NCBI GenBank assembly: GCA_022820945.1
Contig: JAJEEP010000127.1
Location: 23,766-87,765 of the forward strand
Direction of reading: 5' to 3'
DNA: 64,000 nt
DNA from: Alphaproteobacteria bacterium
GTDB lineage: Bacteria; Pseudomonadota; Alphaproteobacteria; UBA828
This document shows positions 10,101 through 17,746 of the stretch, one piece after another; position 1 is the first letter of the stretch, and every line of letters starts with the position of its first letter. The translations under genes were made by a program, and so were the position numbers. Under the pieces are notes generated by a model. That model was not told the origin of the DNA. It saw only the letters and a program-made list of their open reading frames with translations, and did not search any database.

Positions 10101-10544
10101 GTCGTAGACCTGGAGGGATGCAGGGACGCGTTGCTGGACGCGGCGGAAAACAGTCCGGACTTCATCGCGTTCGTCCGGGAGCGGATCGGAAGCGCGTTCC
10201 TCTTTGGCGAAGTGCCGCTCGATACTCTCCGGTTCGTCGTGGAGGTCTTCGGCACACGCTGGCCCAGGATGGTCCAATGGCCCGGAAGTGGCCGCACCGG
10301 CGGCGGCTGGAACGATCCCGGGGGCGCGAGCGCGTTCATCGAGCGCACCATCCATGCCATCGCCAGCCGGCCAGAGCCCGAGGCGGAAGACGTCTTGAAG
10401 AGCCTGATCTACAACCACGCGCCGAGCTACGCCGATACGGCGAAGGAAGCGCTGGCCTTCCAGCGCATGACCCGGCGCGCTCATGATCACGAGATCCCCA
10501 CTGTGGCCGAACTTCAGGCGCTGATTATGGACGCACCGGACTAG
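7122..10544 (+). CDS. NACHT/STAND-like NTPase with long helical C-terminus
   Basis: This 1140-aa protein has a P-loop LLGDAGMGKTTLM at about residues 33-45, a NACHT-style Walker B VHVDGLDEI at 79-87 and a sensor-like segment TVSCRSAEW near 110-118. Conserved-looking NTPase lid sequence continues to about residue 320. The remaining 800 residues are Ala/Leu/Glu-rich and helical with no enzymatic motif visible, and could be a sensor of the repeat-solenoid kind. There is no recognisable N-terminal effector, since the P-loop is almost at the N-terminus. AAGGAG at 7107-7112 is nine bases before the ATG at 7122; ATGs at 7095 and 7116 are alternatives. The position, 180 bases after the relaxase on the same strand, suggests cargo. 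A defence role is inferred from the architecture, not shown. Confidence 0.75.
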   Translation: MWIERKVFVEDCDGEIRGIDLNALGNLYDPVALLGDAGMGKTTLMRQVCEKHGETYIHAARLLKADDPGSLLPEFGRVHVDGLDEIASTGRGSALDAVLGQLVKAGKPEFTVSCRSAEWREAVDRARIENEYGRELKTFYLIPFDDAETRAFLEREFPGVEVHALLEKLESRALIRACMNPLNLRLLGEIARAGGGLPRNRAELFAQGCRAMLAHDASPGIVPAVRSDEDELLLASGAICATLLLCDLMGVHDGNLAETPAGFLNVSDVRGLPFAGAAADALRTRLFQADGEGRFSCLHRAIAEYLGAAWLSRCVAEGPTGAGILSLFGPGGGVPGALRGLHAWIARLSPALAARCLAADPHAVLREGEMETLAPDRARTLLAALKERSGEDPCFDAEDRGVHRGSGLMRRELKDDIVGVLAEPGPHAQLSAFLIEAMGGTDLSGEDGRLLEGILFDRDRDYRERAAAFWSLDANAPADDEAAALRLLDLGDAGSARLACEILGSLELDDGTARWSPSADRMEAKPGGEDDTEPQAAASSRREPFGALDTARLAALLDFIAEGAPAALAEAEDWQRETLTDMGRHLAARVLEADSAVAADRVWAWIRWTGEAGAAAPRERLAEIFGRERALRAAVLEHALTTPRPGSVRSACLELRKTGLGIGAAAADHDELAEALRIRSENGSIDPETWRGIIEAARPVLHNAGLVSGGPALSLAALQNARDRDGGSGAGTAVQVHRQAHRAALAGQADSIAAGDFRVLALPAAVYLGRFDRLGENVNGDPSLAPRERLRDFLGEDLCERVLNGFVAVLGRTELPHASAIAQIHCAGNEHEAEAPLICGVDVALHRGLPLDTIGRAALDAAYMAWRRVPMSVSGGQIDIEFALREMVFTGVEDMERHFRASIEPQLACNAEFVRELDSLGGEYGSGFHELAGRLSLEWLRAYPGLHGQAQRELMTCALEDATRDAVQRLIVDCRDRAHPDECAKLSWLSVACVVDLEGCRDALLDAAENSPDFIAFVRERIGSAFLFGEVPLDTLRFVVEVFGTRWPRMVQWPGSGRTGGGWNDPGGASAFIERTIHAIASRPEPEAEDVLKSLIYNHAPSYADTAKEALAFQRMTRRAHDHEIPTVAELQALIMDAPD

Positions 10545-10757
10545 ATTCGCCGCCATGATCGTGCGCGCTGCCATGTCAAGGCTCATTGCCACCTGATGTT
10601 CGGAATCTTGGTGCTGTCGGTCGACCAGCTCATGCTCCTTCCAACTTGACCGGCACTGTTCCCGGCATGTCGGCGCGGGCGCGAGGAGGAACCACGTCCG
10701 CGTTTGCGGCGCGTGCGACACCAGAATGATCCCGAAGTGCACCGAGGGGGTACGACA

Positions 10758-10874
10758 TCAGAACTGCACATACGGCACCTCGATTGCCTCGAACCGTCCG
10801 AACCAGATCCACGCCAGCACTGCCAAGATGCACACGGCCAGGTAGACCAGCCGTAGCCAGCGACGAAACGTCAT
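10758..10874 (-). CDS. 38-aa DltX-like single-pass membrane protein
   Basis: The product has a basic N-terminus (MTFRRWLR), one membrane helix at about residues 9-26 and a short C-terminal tail ending PYVQF. DltX proteins of Gram-positive dlt operons are also about 50-residue single-pass proteins, and their conserved C-terminus ends in a Tyr-x-x-Phe motif that takes part in acyl transfer; here the last four residues are YVQF. Its start overlaps the stop of the MBOAT gene (ATGA), so it should be made with its presumed partner. The gene is short, but the coupling, helix and terminal motif make it credible. Confidence 0.72.
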   Translation of the reverse strand: MTFRRWLRLVYLAVCILAVLAWIWFGRFEAIEVPYVQF

Positions 10875-11953
10875 TTCCAGACTCCATGGGCAACGGCCGA
10901 GAGCCCTAGCACGTAGGCCAGGGACAAGACGCGAATTACCCCTAACGGGATACGGCGACGGCTCGCCCAAGGCTGGACGACAGCGAGTCCAAGACCGTGG
11001 CCAAGACCCCAAATCAAAAAGCCGAGTGTAAATTCATGCCACAGGCCCATGAAGACGAAGGCGGCGATCAGTGCGAATCTGGCGTGCCTGGTCGAGACGA
11101 GTAGGGGCAGGTAAATGTACTGCATTACGAAGTCGGCCATAGAACGGTGCCAGCGTTTCCAGAAGTCGGCCAGATCCGTGGCCAGGTGCGGCTTGTTGAA
11201 ATTCTGCGGCACCTCGAAGCCGAAGAGCAGCGCCGTGCCCTCAGCCATGCGTGAGTAACCGTAGAAGGTAGAGAACAGGAAAGCGAAGCCGAGAAGCGGA
11301 TCGACCAGGATGCGCAGGATCCAGGAGGCTGCCCAATTGCCGTCTTCGGCCAGGGCACCGCCGAGGGTGCCGGCGTATTCGATGGCGACACTCGCGATGC
11401 CGGCGAAGGCGAACAAGTAGGCGAAGCCTTCGAAGAGCCGGAACAGACCCTCGGGATAATTCGGCCTGTTCCTGGCCTTCAGCGTGTTCCAGATACGCAA
11501 GCCGTTGAACACGGGACCGGATGGTAAGGCAGCGAAGAAAAACGTCGCCAGAAGAAGTCCGGGAACGAAATCAGAAATGTCTCTCTGTTCCTTGAGAGCT
11601 GCCGCCACAGTCATCATCTGGCGGATGATGAAGAACGCACTCCCGAGCCAGAGAATCGGATTGGTCGTGAGGGTTCCGGTGACGTCGGGCACGAACAGGA
11701 GCAGCAGAATCAAGTAAGGCATGCGGGCCTTGACGCGCGAACTTTCGGCTATCCGGCCGACCAGGTACACGCCCCCGCAGGCGGCAAACGAGGTCAGCGC
11801 GAACACCAACGCCAGCGGATGCACGATGAACAGGAGCACCGCGCCCGGCATGCATCCCCAGAACAGCCGGTTCAGAGCGCCGTAGGGCCAAATCGCGTGA
11901 GACAGACCTACCGAGACCAGGATGAAGACGAGGAAGGATACCGGATCAATCAT
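10871..11953 (-). CDS. dltB: DltB-like MBOAT acyltransferase
   Basis: This 360-aa polytopic membrane protein belongs to the MBOAT family, which moves acyl groups from a cytoplasmic carrier to an acceptor across the inner membrane. The two family landmarks are present: WKRWHRSMADF near residue 268 and the catalytic-type histidine in FMGLWHEFTLGF near residue 304. Length and motif spacing are close to DltB/AlgI-like members. The start at 11953 overlaps the end of the DltD-like gene by eight bases, and its stop overlaps the DltX-like start. With a dedicated ligase and carrier protein in the operon, the donor is probably an ACP-bound amino acid or a similar small acid. Confidence 0.87.
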   Translation of the reverse strand: MIDPVSFLVFILVSVGLSHAIWPYGALNRLFWGCMPGAVLLFIVHPLALVFALTSFAACGGVYLVGRIAESSRVKARMPYLILLLLFVPDVTGTLTTNPILWLGSAFFIIRQMMTVAAALKEQRDISDFVPGLLLATFFFAALPSGPVFNGLRIWNTLKARNRPNYPEGLFRLFEGFAYLFAFAGIASVAIEYAGTLGGALAEDGNWAASWILRILVDPLLGFAFLFSTFYGYSRMAEGTALLFGFEVPQNFNKPHLATDLADFWKRWHRSMADFVMQYIYLPLLVSTRHARFALIAAFVFMGLWHEFTLGFLIWGLGHGLGLAVVQPWASRRRIPLGVIRVLSLAYVLGLSAVAHGVWK

Positions 11954-13076
11954 CGAGTTCTGACGGTGCCGGGACAAGCGCTCGCGATTTCAGCAGGCGT
12001 TGCGCCATGAGTGCTGTGGTCAATGCCCCGACCGGCGAGCGTTCCACATGAGCATCGTCGTACCAGAGTGGACCGAAATTCGCGCTGATTTCGCCATAGA
12101 GGTCGAAGAGATGAACGTGCCGCTCAAAGCGAGCCATGACAAAATCGAGCAATTCCGCACGGTCGAGTACGTACCCGTATAGCGGCAAGGGAAGGACTAC
12201 AATTTCGGCATCCCGATCGAGGATACGCTCGATCATCGACACGAGGACATTGACCTCACCCCGTCTATAGTCAGCCCCCAAATCGTATGGATAGGCAATG
12301 CCGCCGGGGCTGTTGAACTGCCAGTCCTTCAATGCGCGGGCTTCCGCTTGCCGGGCGACATCTATCTCCAGTGCCTGGACAAGGTCCGCCAAGCCGGTAT
12401 CCGGTTCGAACTCTCCGTAACTGAATGAGAAGTCGGATGGCCACTCAGCCTCACGTCTCCAGTCGTCGCGCGCGCAGGCGGAGAGTTCCCATTCCTGGTT
12501 CGGATCCCGAAGCGCCTGGTACATCAGGGCACCCGACCGCAGGGCAACGCCTCTGAGGCGTTGGCTCCAAAGACTGAGAACACTCTCACTTCTCGTGAAC
12601 GGCATGGCGACGGACGGCTGGCTGAGAAGTTGCTCAAAGCGGAGAAGGTTGACGTCCCTCAAGTAGTTGTAGTCTTCCGGGGCAAGCGCGAGGCCGCGTT
12701 GGGCCAGGCGGTTGACGCTGCGTTCGGTCATGAACATGATTTCGAGTGCCACGACCGCGGGAGATCCTCGCGCCTCCAGATAGTTCTCCAGAAGCCCGCT
12801 CATCGTCCTCAGCGGATTGTGGCCGAGAGACAGACGGTCGACGCGGACCCGGCGACCGAGTTCCGCGCTCAGGATGTGCTCCATAGCCACGGGGTCAAGA
12901 GCCACCCCGATCCTGCTGCTGCCGACTATGAGAACGTCTGCCGCCGGTTCGCCCGCTTGGGAGAGCAGCAGGTTGCAGCGGCCCATCGAATTCGCCGGCC
13001 CGGCCCGGTTTCCGTCGAGCCAGAGAAGACCTGAGATCAGGGCAGCACATCCGGCCAACAGGACGACGCGGAACAT
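11946..13076 (-). CDS. dltD: DltD-like SGNH-fold exported protein
   Basis: The 376-aa product begins with a single N-terminal membrane anchor (VVLLAGCAALISGLLWL, residues 4-20), so most of it should face the periplasm. Block I of the SGNH fold is visible as LIVGSSRIGV near residues 48-57. A C-terminal catalytic-type segment WYDDAHVERSPVG corresponds to the Asp-x-x-His block, as in DltD. DltD-like proteins pass the acyl group to its final acceptor or edit it. The start used is an ATG 13 bases after the dltA-like stop; an in-frame ATG at 13115 inside dltA is an alternative. The acceptor here cannot be teichoic acid in a Gram-negative cell and is unknown. Confidence 0.75.
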   Translation of the reverse strand: MFRVVLLAGCAALISGLLWLDGNRAGPANSMGRCNLLLSQAGEPAADVLIVGSSRIGVALDPVAMEHILSAELGRRVRVDRLSLGHNPLRTMSGLLENYLEARGSPAVVALEIMFMTERSVNRLAQRGLALAPEDYNYLRDVNLLRFEQLLSQPSVAMPFTRSESVLSLWSQRLRGVALRSGALMYQALRDPNQEWELSACARDDWRREAEWPSDFSFSYGEFEPDTGLADLVQALEIDVARQAEARALKDWQFNSPGGIAYPYDLGADYRRGEVNVLVSMIERILDRDAEIVVLPLPLYGYVLDRAELLDFVMARFERHVHLFDLYGEISANFGPLWYDDAHVERSPVGALTTALMAQRLLKSRALVPAPSELDD

Positions 13077-13089
13077 GAATGAAGCCCTG

Positions 13090-14616
13090 TCAGGCGTTCG
13101 GTGCGATGCGCTCATGCAAGGCGTGTCGGTCGAGTTTCCCGTGTGCTGTGAGAGGGAGAGCATCGATCACGAAGGTCCGCTGGGGCAACATGTAGCTGGG
13201 AAGGCCCAGTTCCTGGCTCGTTAGTTTCGGTGCCTCGCGGTCGCCGACAAGAAACAGGATCAGCTCGGTCGGACGCCGGGGCGGATGGGCGATGACGGCG
13301 AGCGCGTCCGATTCCAGTCGCCTTCGCAACCGATGCTCGATCTCCAGGAGTTCGATTCGGTGGCCGCCGATCTTTACCTGAAGATCGAGCCGATCAAGGT
13401 AGTAGAGCCGCCCCCCTCTCGATCGAACGCGATCGCCCGTGCGATAAAAGTGCAGGCCCTTGCTGTCCGCGATGAACGGTGAGGGCAGGCCCGGATCGAG
13501 GTAGCCGGCAAAGCGCTGCGGTGTCGCCAGCAGCAGCTCGCCGACGATGCCGTTCTGCTCAGGAGAAACGGGGACGACTTCTTCGTCCACGAGCAGCGCA
13601 GCCGTGCAATCCGGAAAGGCGGTCCCGATCGAGACGACGCCTGATTCTGAAAGGTCGGGATGGTCCTCCCAGCGCTGGGCCGTGACGGCGACAGTGCACT
13701 CGGTCGGCCCATAGGTGTTCCAGATCTCGGTGCCGCACGCCGCCCTGTTCCAGTCTCTGGCAAGCTGGTGGGTCAGCGCCTCGCCGTTGAACATGCTCAG
13801 TCGGAGCGTGCCGAGAGACTCGTGGTCGGCACCGCGGTGTTGGAGCACGACGCGCGCCAACGACGGGACCGACACCCAGACGGTAATTCTGTTATTCGCC
13901 ACAAATGGAGCGGGGTTGAAGAGATCGATTTGTCGGGCCGGGCACAAGGTGCATCCGTTCAGAAGTGAGAGATATATTTCGTGCACGCTGACATCGAAGG
14001 AGAGTTCGCAGAACTGCGAGCACACGTCTTCGGGTCTGTAATCGATGACTGCGCCCAGATTCTCGATGAAGCTCGCGAGATTGTCGTAGGAGATGGGTAC
14101 GCCCTTCGGCTCGCCCGTCGAACCCGAGGTGAAGAGGATGTAAGCAATCCCCTGATCTTCGTCGCTTACACCCCAGTCGATTGCACCGCCCGCCGATTCG
14201 TCGACCGGTAGGTCGGTGTCCGCCACGACGGTATCGTCCGATGCGATGCCAAGGCCGGTCGCCAAGCCCCGGTTGGCTTGCGTGCACACCGTGACGTCGA
14301 CACCTGCCTGCCTCAGGATGCTCCGCAGCCGGCTCGGCGGGTACTTGGCGTTCAGCGGAACGTACGGGCGGCCGAGAGCGATGGCAGCCCACATGGCGGC
14401 ATAGGCCGTCGCCGAGCGATCCAGCAGCAATCCGACGGGGCCGCCCTGCGCGCGCTTCGGGTTCCGCAGTTCGAGGCAGAGCCTCCCGACCAGCCGGGAG
14501 AAATCGCCGTAGCTCAGGCTTTCTCCGGGCGCACGAACGGCGGTTCGCTGGGCGTAGCGGTCGATAGTTATCTGCATCCGCGCGAGGAGTGCCTTGCGAC
14601 CGCCTTGACCGGACAT
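13090..14616 (-). CDS. dltA: DltA-like amino-acid/acyl adenylating ligase
   Basis: This 508-aa adenylation enzyme should activate a carboxylic acid with ATP and load it on the neighbouring carrier protein. The core motifs are intact: A3 LFTSGSTGEPKGVP near residues 167-180, A4 LSFDVS, A5 NTYGPTE near 290, A7 YRTGD near 400, A8 GGHRIELLEIE and the A10 lysine in LTAHGKLDR near 496. Its length matches stand-alone DltA rather than an NRPS module. The start codon shares a base with the carrier-protein stop (TGATG). D-alanine is the usual substrate of the family, but the pocket was not analysed, so the acyl group is uncertain. Confidence 0.87.
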   Translation of the reverse strand: MSGQGGRKALLARMQITIDRYAQRTAVRAPGESLSYGDFSRLVGRLCLELRNPKRAQGGPVGLLLDRSATAYAAMWAAIALGRPYVPLNAKYPPSRLRSILRQAGVDVTVCTQANRGLATGLGIASDDTVVADTDLPVDESAGGAIDWGVSDEDQGIAYILFTSGSTGEPKGVPISYDNLASFIENLGAVIDYRPEDVCSQFCELSFDVSVHEIYLSLLNGCTLCPARQIDLFNPAPFVANNRITVWVSVPSLARVVLQHRGADHESLGTLRLSMFNGEALTHQLARDWNRAACGTEIWNTYGPTECTVAVTAQRWEDHPDLSESGVVSIGTAFPDCTAALLVDEEVVPVSPEQNGIVGELLLATPQRFAGYLDPGLPSPFIADSKGLHFYRTGDRVRSRGGRLYYLDRLDLQVKIGGHRIELLEIEHRLRRRLESDALAVIAHPPRRPTELILFLVGDREAPKLTSQELGLPSYMLPQRTFVIDALPLTAHGKLDRHALHERIAPNA

Positions 14617-14867
14617 CAGACGGTCACTGCTTCCAGATAACGATGAAGAGACGCGACCGATATGTAGTGCACCGCGTCATCGAAATCGGGATCGATATCG
14701 AAGGCCTTGTTGACCGCGCAAAAGACACTCATGAAAGAGAGAGAATCCCATTCGCCGACCGTCTCCATCGAGGCTGAAGGACCAAGGGTCAGTTCCGCAT
14801 TGCCGCTCTCATGACGCAATGTCGACTGGATGATTTCGATAATGCGCGCCTCCAGTGAGTCAGCCAT
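14616..14867 (-). CDS. dltC: Acyl carrier protein (DltC-like)
   Basis: This is an 83-aa acidic carrier protein. The phosphopantetheine attachment serine lies in GEWDSLSFM, residues 38-46, a good match to the DSL motif. It overlaps the sulfotransferase end by eight bases (ATGGCTGA) and its stop overlaps the ligase start, which ties all three to one transcript. It should carry the activated acyl group from the DltA-like ligase to the MBOAT protein. A phosphopantetheinyl transferase is needed to activate it and is not in the window. Confidence 0.85.
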   Translation of the reverse strand: MADSLEARIIEIIQSTLRHESGNAELTLGPSASMETVGEWDSLSFMSVFCAVNKAFDIDPDFDDAVHYISVASLHRYLEAVTV

Positions 14868-15891
14868 AGATTTCGTCCTCCAGGGGACGTGCTCGTTCCG
14901 CGTAGAATGCCCGTTCCGCCGCACTCCAGCTTGCGACGCGACCGATCTGGTAGGATTGACGCTGATTGGTCTTCGATCCCGAAGACTCAAGGCATCGGGA
15001 AAGCGTTGCAGGGGAGAGAACCTCCATCTGCTGCAGCAAGTCTGTCCAGAATTTCTCCGGTCTTTCGACCAGGTCCTCGAAGAAGAGTCGATGGCAATTC
15101 GCGTTGTCGCGAGCGAACCGGTGCAGGTGTCCATTGACTGCCGTCCAGAGCCAGGTGTTGCGCTGGATGGCGGACCACTTCGACCATGACGCGTGATCTC
15201 TGTGATCGGGATCCGGCTTGAGCCTGCCGAGCGAGATGAACTTTTCACGGTCCGTGAGCGGCTTGGATCGATCCGGCCAACCTGCCGGCTGCAGGTCCTC
15301 ACCGCTCGTGATCGTCGCCGATCGAACGAACCCCTCGCAGCGGCGGAAGATCACGAACAGCAAGGCGTCCGGGTGGCGTCTGGCAATCGCCTCGACCAGG
15401 GGCGCATTGTAGAAGGCCGCGTCGACAATCAGTCGCGCTCCGTCAGCGGCGGCGCTGAGGGCAGCCAAGTTGCGCTTCTCGGCGACGAGCCGGTCGGCGT
15501 AGTCCGGGTCGTGCCAAGCCTTGCGGTTGTGAACATTGATCAGGGGCAGTCGCGGAACTCGCCCGGCCCCCAGCTGATGGCCCTCGTGCAGCCCCACCAC
15601 GTCCGGCAGTCGGTCAAGGCACTCCGCCAGAAACATCGTCGCGGTGCGGCCGGTGCTCGCGCAACAGACAAATTGAGCCGTCGCGGGCGCAGGAATTCCG
15701 TCCGCTTCTCGCCGGGAGGAAATACAATCACGCACCACTGTCTGCGACTCTCCGTTCCATAATCGACTCTCTTGTTGTGGCCTCCGACCGAAGCAGCGGT
15801 CCCAGGCAGCGGCCGGCTTCATGCACTCGTGCAGCGGCTTTCCGAAAGGACTTTCATTCAAGCGATTCGAGGCTGATCGAGCAGTAAACAT
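14860..15891 (-). CDS. Sulfotransferase-like protein at the head of the dlt-like cluster
   Basis: The 343-aa protein has a PAPS-binding loop-like segment CCASTGRTATMFLAECL near residues 75-91 and a likely 3'-phosphate-binding segment FVIFRRCEGFVRSA near 179-192. These are the two landmarks of sulfotransferases, which move sulfate from PAPS to sugars or lipids in the cytoplasm. The first 65 residues are less typical, and a start at an internal ATG (residue 24) is possible. Eight bases of overlap with the carrier-protein gene make a role in the same pathway likely. The acceptor is unknown; a glycan or lipid also modified by the Dlt-like machinery is the natural guess. Confidence 0.65.
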   Translation of the reverse strand: MFTARSASNRLNESPFGKPLHECMKPAAAWDRCFGRRPQQESRLWNGESQTVVRDCISSRREADGIPAPATAQFVCCASTGRTATMFLAECLDRLPDVVGLHEGHQLGAGRVPRLPLINVHNRKAWHDPDYADRLVAEKRNLAALSAAADGARLIVDAAFYNAPLVEAIARRHPDALLFVIFRRCEGFVRSATITSGEDLQPAGWPDRSKPLTDREKFISLGRLKPDPDHRDHASWSKWSAIQRNTWLWTAVNGHLHRFARDNANCHRLFFEDLVERPEKFWTDLLQQMEVLSPATLSRCLESSGSKTNQRQSYQIGRVASWSAAERAFYAERARPLEDEIYG

Positions 15892-15967
15892 AAGCGCATT
15901 TCTCGACTGTAATGTTCGATAGAAGATCCTTCATCGCACGTGCATCTTCTCTTGCGGTGGCTTCTTT

Positions 15968-17065
15968 TCAACTGGCGGTTGCCGGGGCGCGTGACGTTCC
16001 GCGCCCGCGCTTTGTCCAGATCAGCGCGTCCACCACGTAGTGATGGAAGTTGACGATTTGATACAGAACGATCGTCGCCGAGAACCCCGCGAAGAGCAAC
16101 CAGTCTATGGTCCGCAGTACCCCCCAATAGAAGGCACCGGTGATAGCAAGACATACCAGCAAGTACAGCCACAACCGTCCACTCTGGCTGATATACGACA
16201 GAAAACGCGCATTTGGATCCCGCCCCCGTGCAAAACGCTTGTTGTTGAACATCCAGACAAAGAGGATGTATTGGTAGTTGTGCCAGATGTTGATCATCAG
16301 CCATCCCAGGGTGATGTCGGATATCCAGACGTATCCGAGGCCGAAGATCGCGAAGTGAGTCAGCATGTAGAGCGTGTGGACGGTGGCAAGGCGTCCGCGC
16401 CACAGGGCCACCAGACGCCGTCCAGCCCAAACCAGAAGCAGCGCCCCCATGACGTAGCCTGCGGTGCTGGCGACCGACTCCGGGACCGGAAACGTCCAGA
16501 GTTCCATGCCGATGAAATGCTCGTGATCCTGGCTGGAGCGAAGCAGGATTCCGTAGACCGGCATCGCGAAGAAGATCGCCTGGTCGAGCCATCCGTCCTC
16601 GTAGAGACTGTTTGGATCCGTCCGGCGATAGGCGCGTGAAATTCCCCAGCTCTGCCGCGTGTAGTGCCACCATTGCCAATAGAAATAGATCGTTACGATG
16701 ACCAAGATCCCGACCGTCCAGGCAAGCAAAACGGTGACCGCGGCAATGACCGGCACGAGGTAGGCGATCATCCACCGGTGCTCACGGAAGCTCGCCCTGT
16801 CGAAGCAGAGCCTCGTGTAGGTGGAGATCACATGGTGATATCCCAGCACCCAGAGATCGACCACCAGGATCGGGTAGAACCAGGACGGTTCGTAAAGGAT
16901 CGCGGCTCCACAGAGCAGCGCGAGAGAGATTCCACCGAAAATGAGTGCGCTGTCGAAACCGGCATCACGCAGCCATGCCAGGGAGGACCGCGGCTCGCTG
17001 TGCGATGCCGCAGCCGGAATCGGCTCTCTGGGTCTGGCGTATCCCGGCATTCGATCCCCGCTCAT
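15968..17065 (-). CDS. Polytopic His-rich membrane protein, unknown function
   Basis: This 365-aa protein has about nine or ten membrane helices. Histidine clusters sit at helix ends: GYHHVISTYTR near residue 75, WQWWHYTRQSWG near 130, NIWHNYQY near 255 and NFHHYVVDALIW near 345. This resembles the metal-coordinating layout of membrane di-iron enzymes, though I cannot match it to a named family. It is 76 bases upstream of the sulfotransferase gene on the same strand and may head the same operon. The start ATG has a modest AGGTG site. Function is left open: an oxidase or desaturase-like enzyme is possible, a transporter less so. Confidence 0.6.
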   Translation of the reverse strand: MSGDRMPGYARPREPIPAAASHSEPRSSLAWLRDAGFDSALIFGGISLALLCGAAILYEPSWFYPILVVDLWVLGYHHVISTYTRLCFDRASFREHRWMIAYLVPVIAAVTVLLAWTVGILVIVTIYFYWQWWHYTRQSWGISRAYRRTDPNSLYEDGWLDQAIFFAMPVYGILLRSSQDHEHFIGMELWTFPVPESVASTAGYVMGALLLVWAGRRLVALWRGRLATVHTLYMLTHFAIFGLGYVWISDITLGWLMINIWHNYQYILFVWMFNNKRFARGRDPNARFLSYISQSGRLWLYLLVCLAITGAFYWGVLRTIDWLLFAGFSATIVLYQIVNFHHYVVDALIWTKRGRGTSRAPATAS

Positions 17066-17746
17066 CGATCCGCACCTATGGACTTGTCGTAACCAGTCAT
17101 TGGATGAAAACTTGACCTTTCATTCGAAAGAGTCATGACACACCGCGTCAAGGGATGATGCCGTTACCGCGGTGCAACCGCGTATCCGGGAAATGCATAA
17201 ATCGCCCAACTCCTTCCCAGTTCTTTTGGCCGAAAGATGAACGTAGCCGGCGCTCTCTTCGACACGCCCCAACCTTATACCTCCGTATATAGCGCCCAAG
17301 ACTACCACACTCGACTCCACTCATCTTGATCGACTGATTGATACAGTGTCGCGAGTATTTGCTTCTACTAAATAGCAGAAATGTCTCAGTCCAATGCTGT
17401 TTTTACAGCCAATATACGTTAGCACTATTGAGCTATGCATGCAAGAAGAAGTGCGTACGCTGCAGCGTTTCCTGAAGATGGAAACGTCGTAGTATTGCGA
17501 ACTTCGGCACCGTAGAGCGAGACTGGCGGCGCGATCTGGCACCAGCGGGTTCGGAACGTGAAACACGTGCCCGGCACCGTCGACCGAAGCCGTTTGGAGC
17601 GAACGGGCTCGCTCGCCAGGGGTGTCATCGCGCCGAGGCTCGTCGTCTCGCCGGCGGACTGTTGTGGTTCGCAGCATGGCAGATTCCTTCCAGCGAGGGC
17701 TGGCACGATGAGGCGGAGAAATTCGACCGGTCTCAATGGCGCACGC
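17066..17746. other. 680-base intergenic region, lower GC
   Basis: This stretch separates the amidase gene from the seven-gene dlt-like cluster and is visibly richer in A and T than its surroundings, especially 17100-17420. Short open frames exist on the minus strand (17120-17320, 17321-17677), but they lack ribosome-binding sites and recognisable protein features. It should contain the promoter of the dlt-like cluster. A TTGACG at 17149-17144 on the minus strand is a possible -35 element without a good -10. A small RNA cannot be excluded. Confidence 0.4.

Noticed and set aside
6642..10742. A 1366-codon minus-strand open frame antisense to the NTPase
   Set aside because: It has the same cause as above. 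The plus strand has a P-loop, Walker B and a ribosome-binding site; the antisense frame has none of these.
10545..10757. A possible terminator or attachment site between the NTPase gene and the dlt-like cluster
   Set aside because: No hairpin with a T-run, tRNA end or direct repeat could be seen in this 213-base gap.
17120..17677. Short minus-strand frames in the lower-GC spacer
   Set aside because: They have no ribosome-binding site, no recognisable protein and no overlap or coupling with neighbours.
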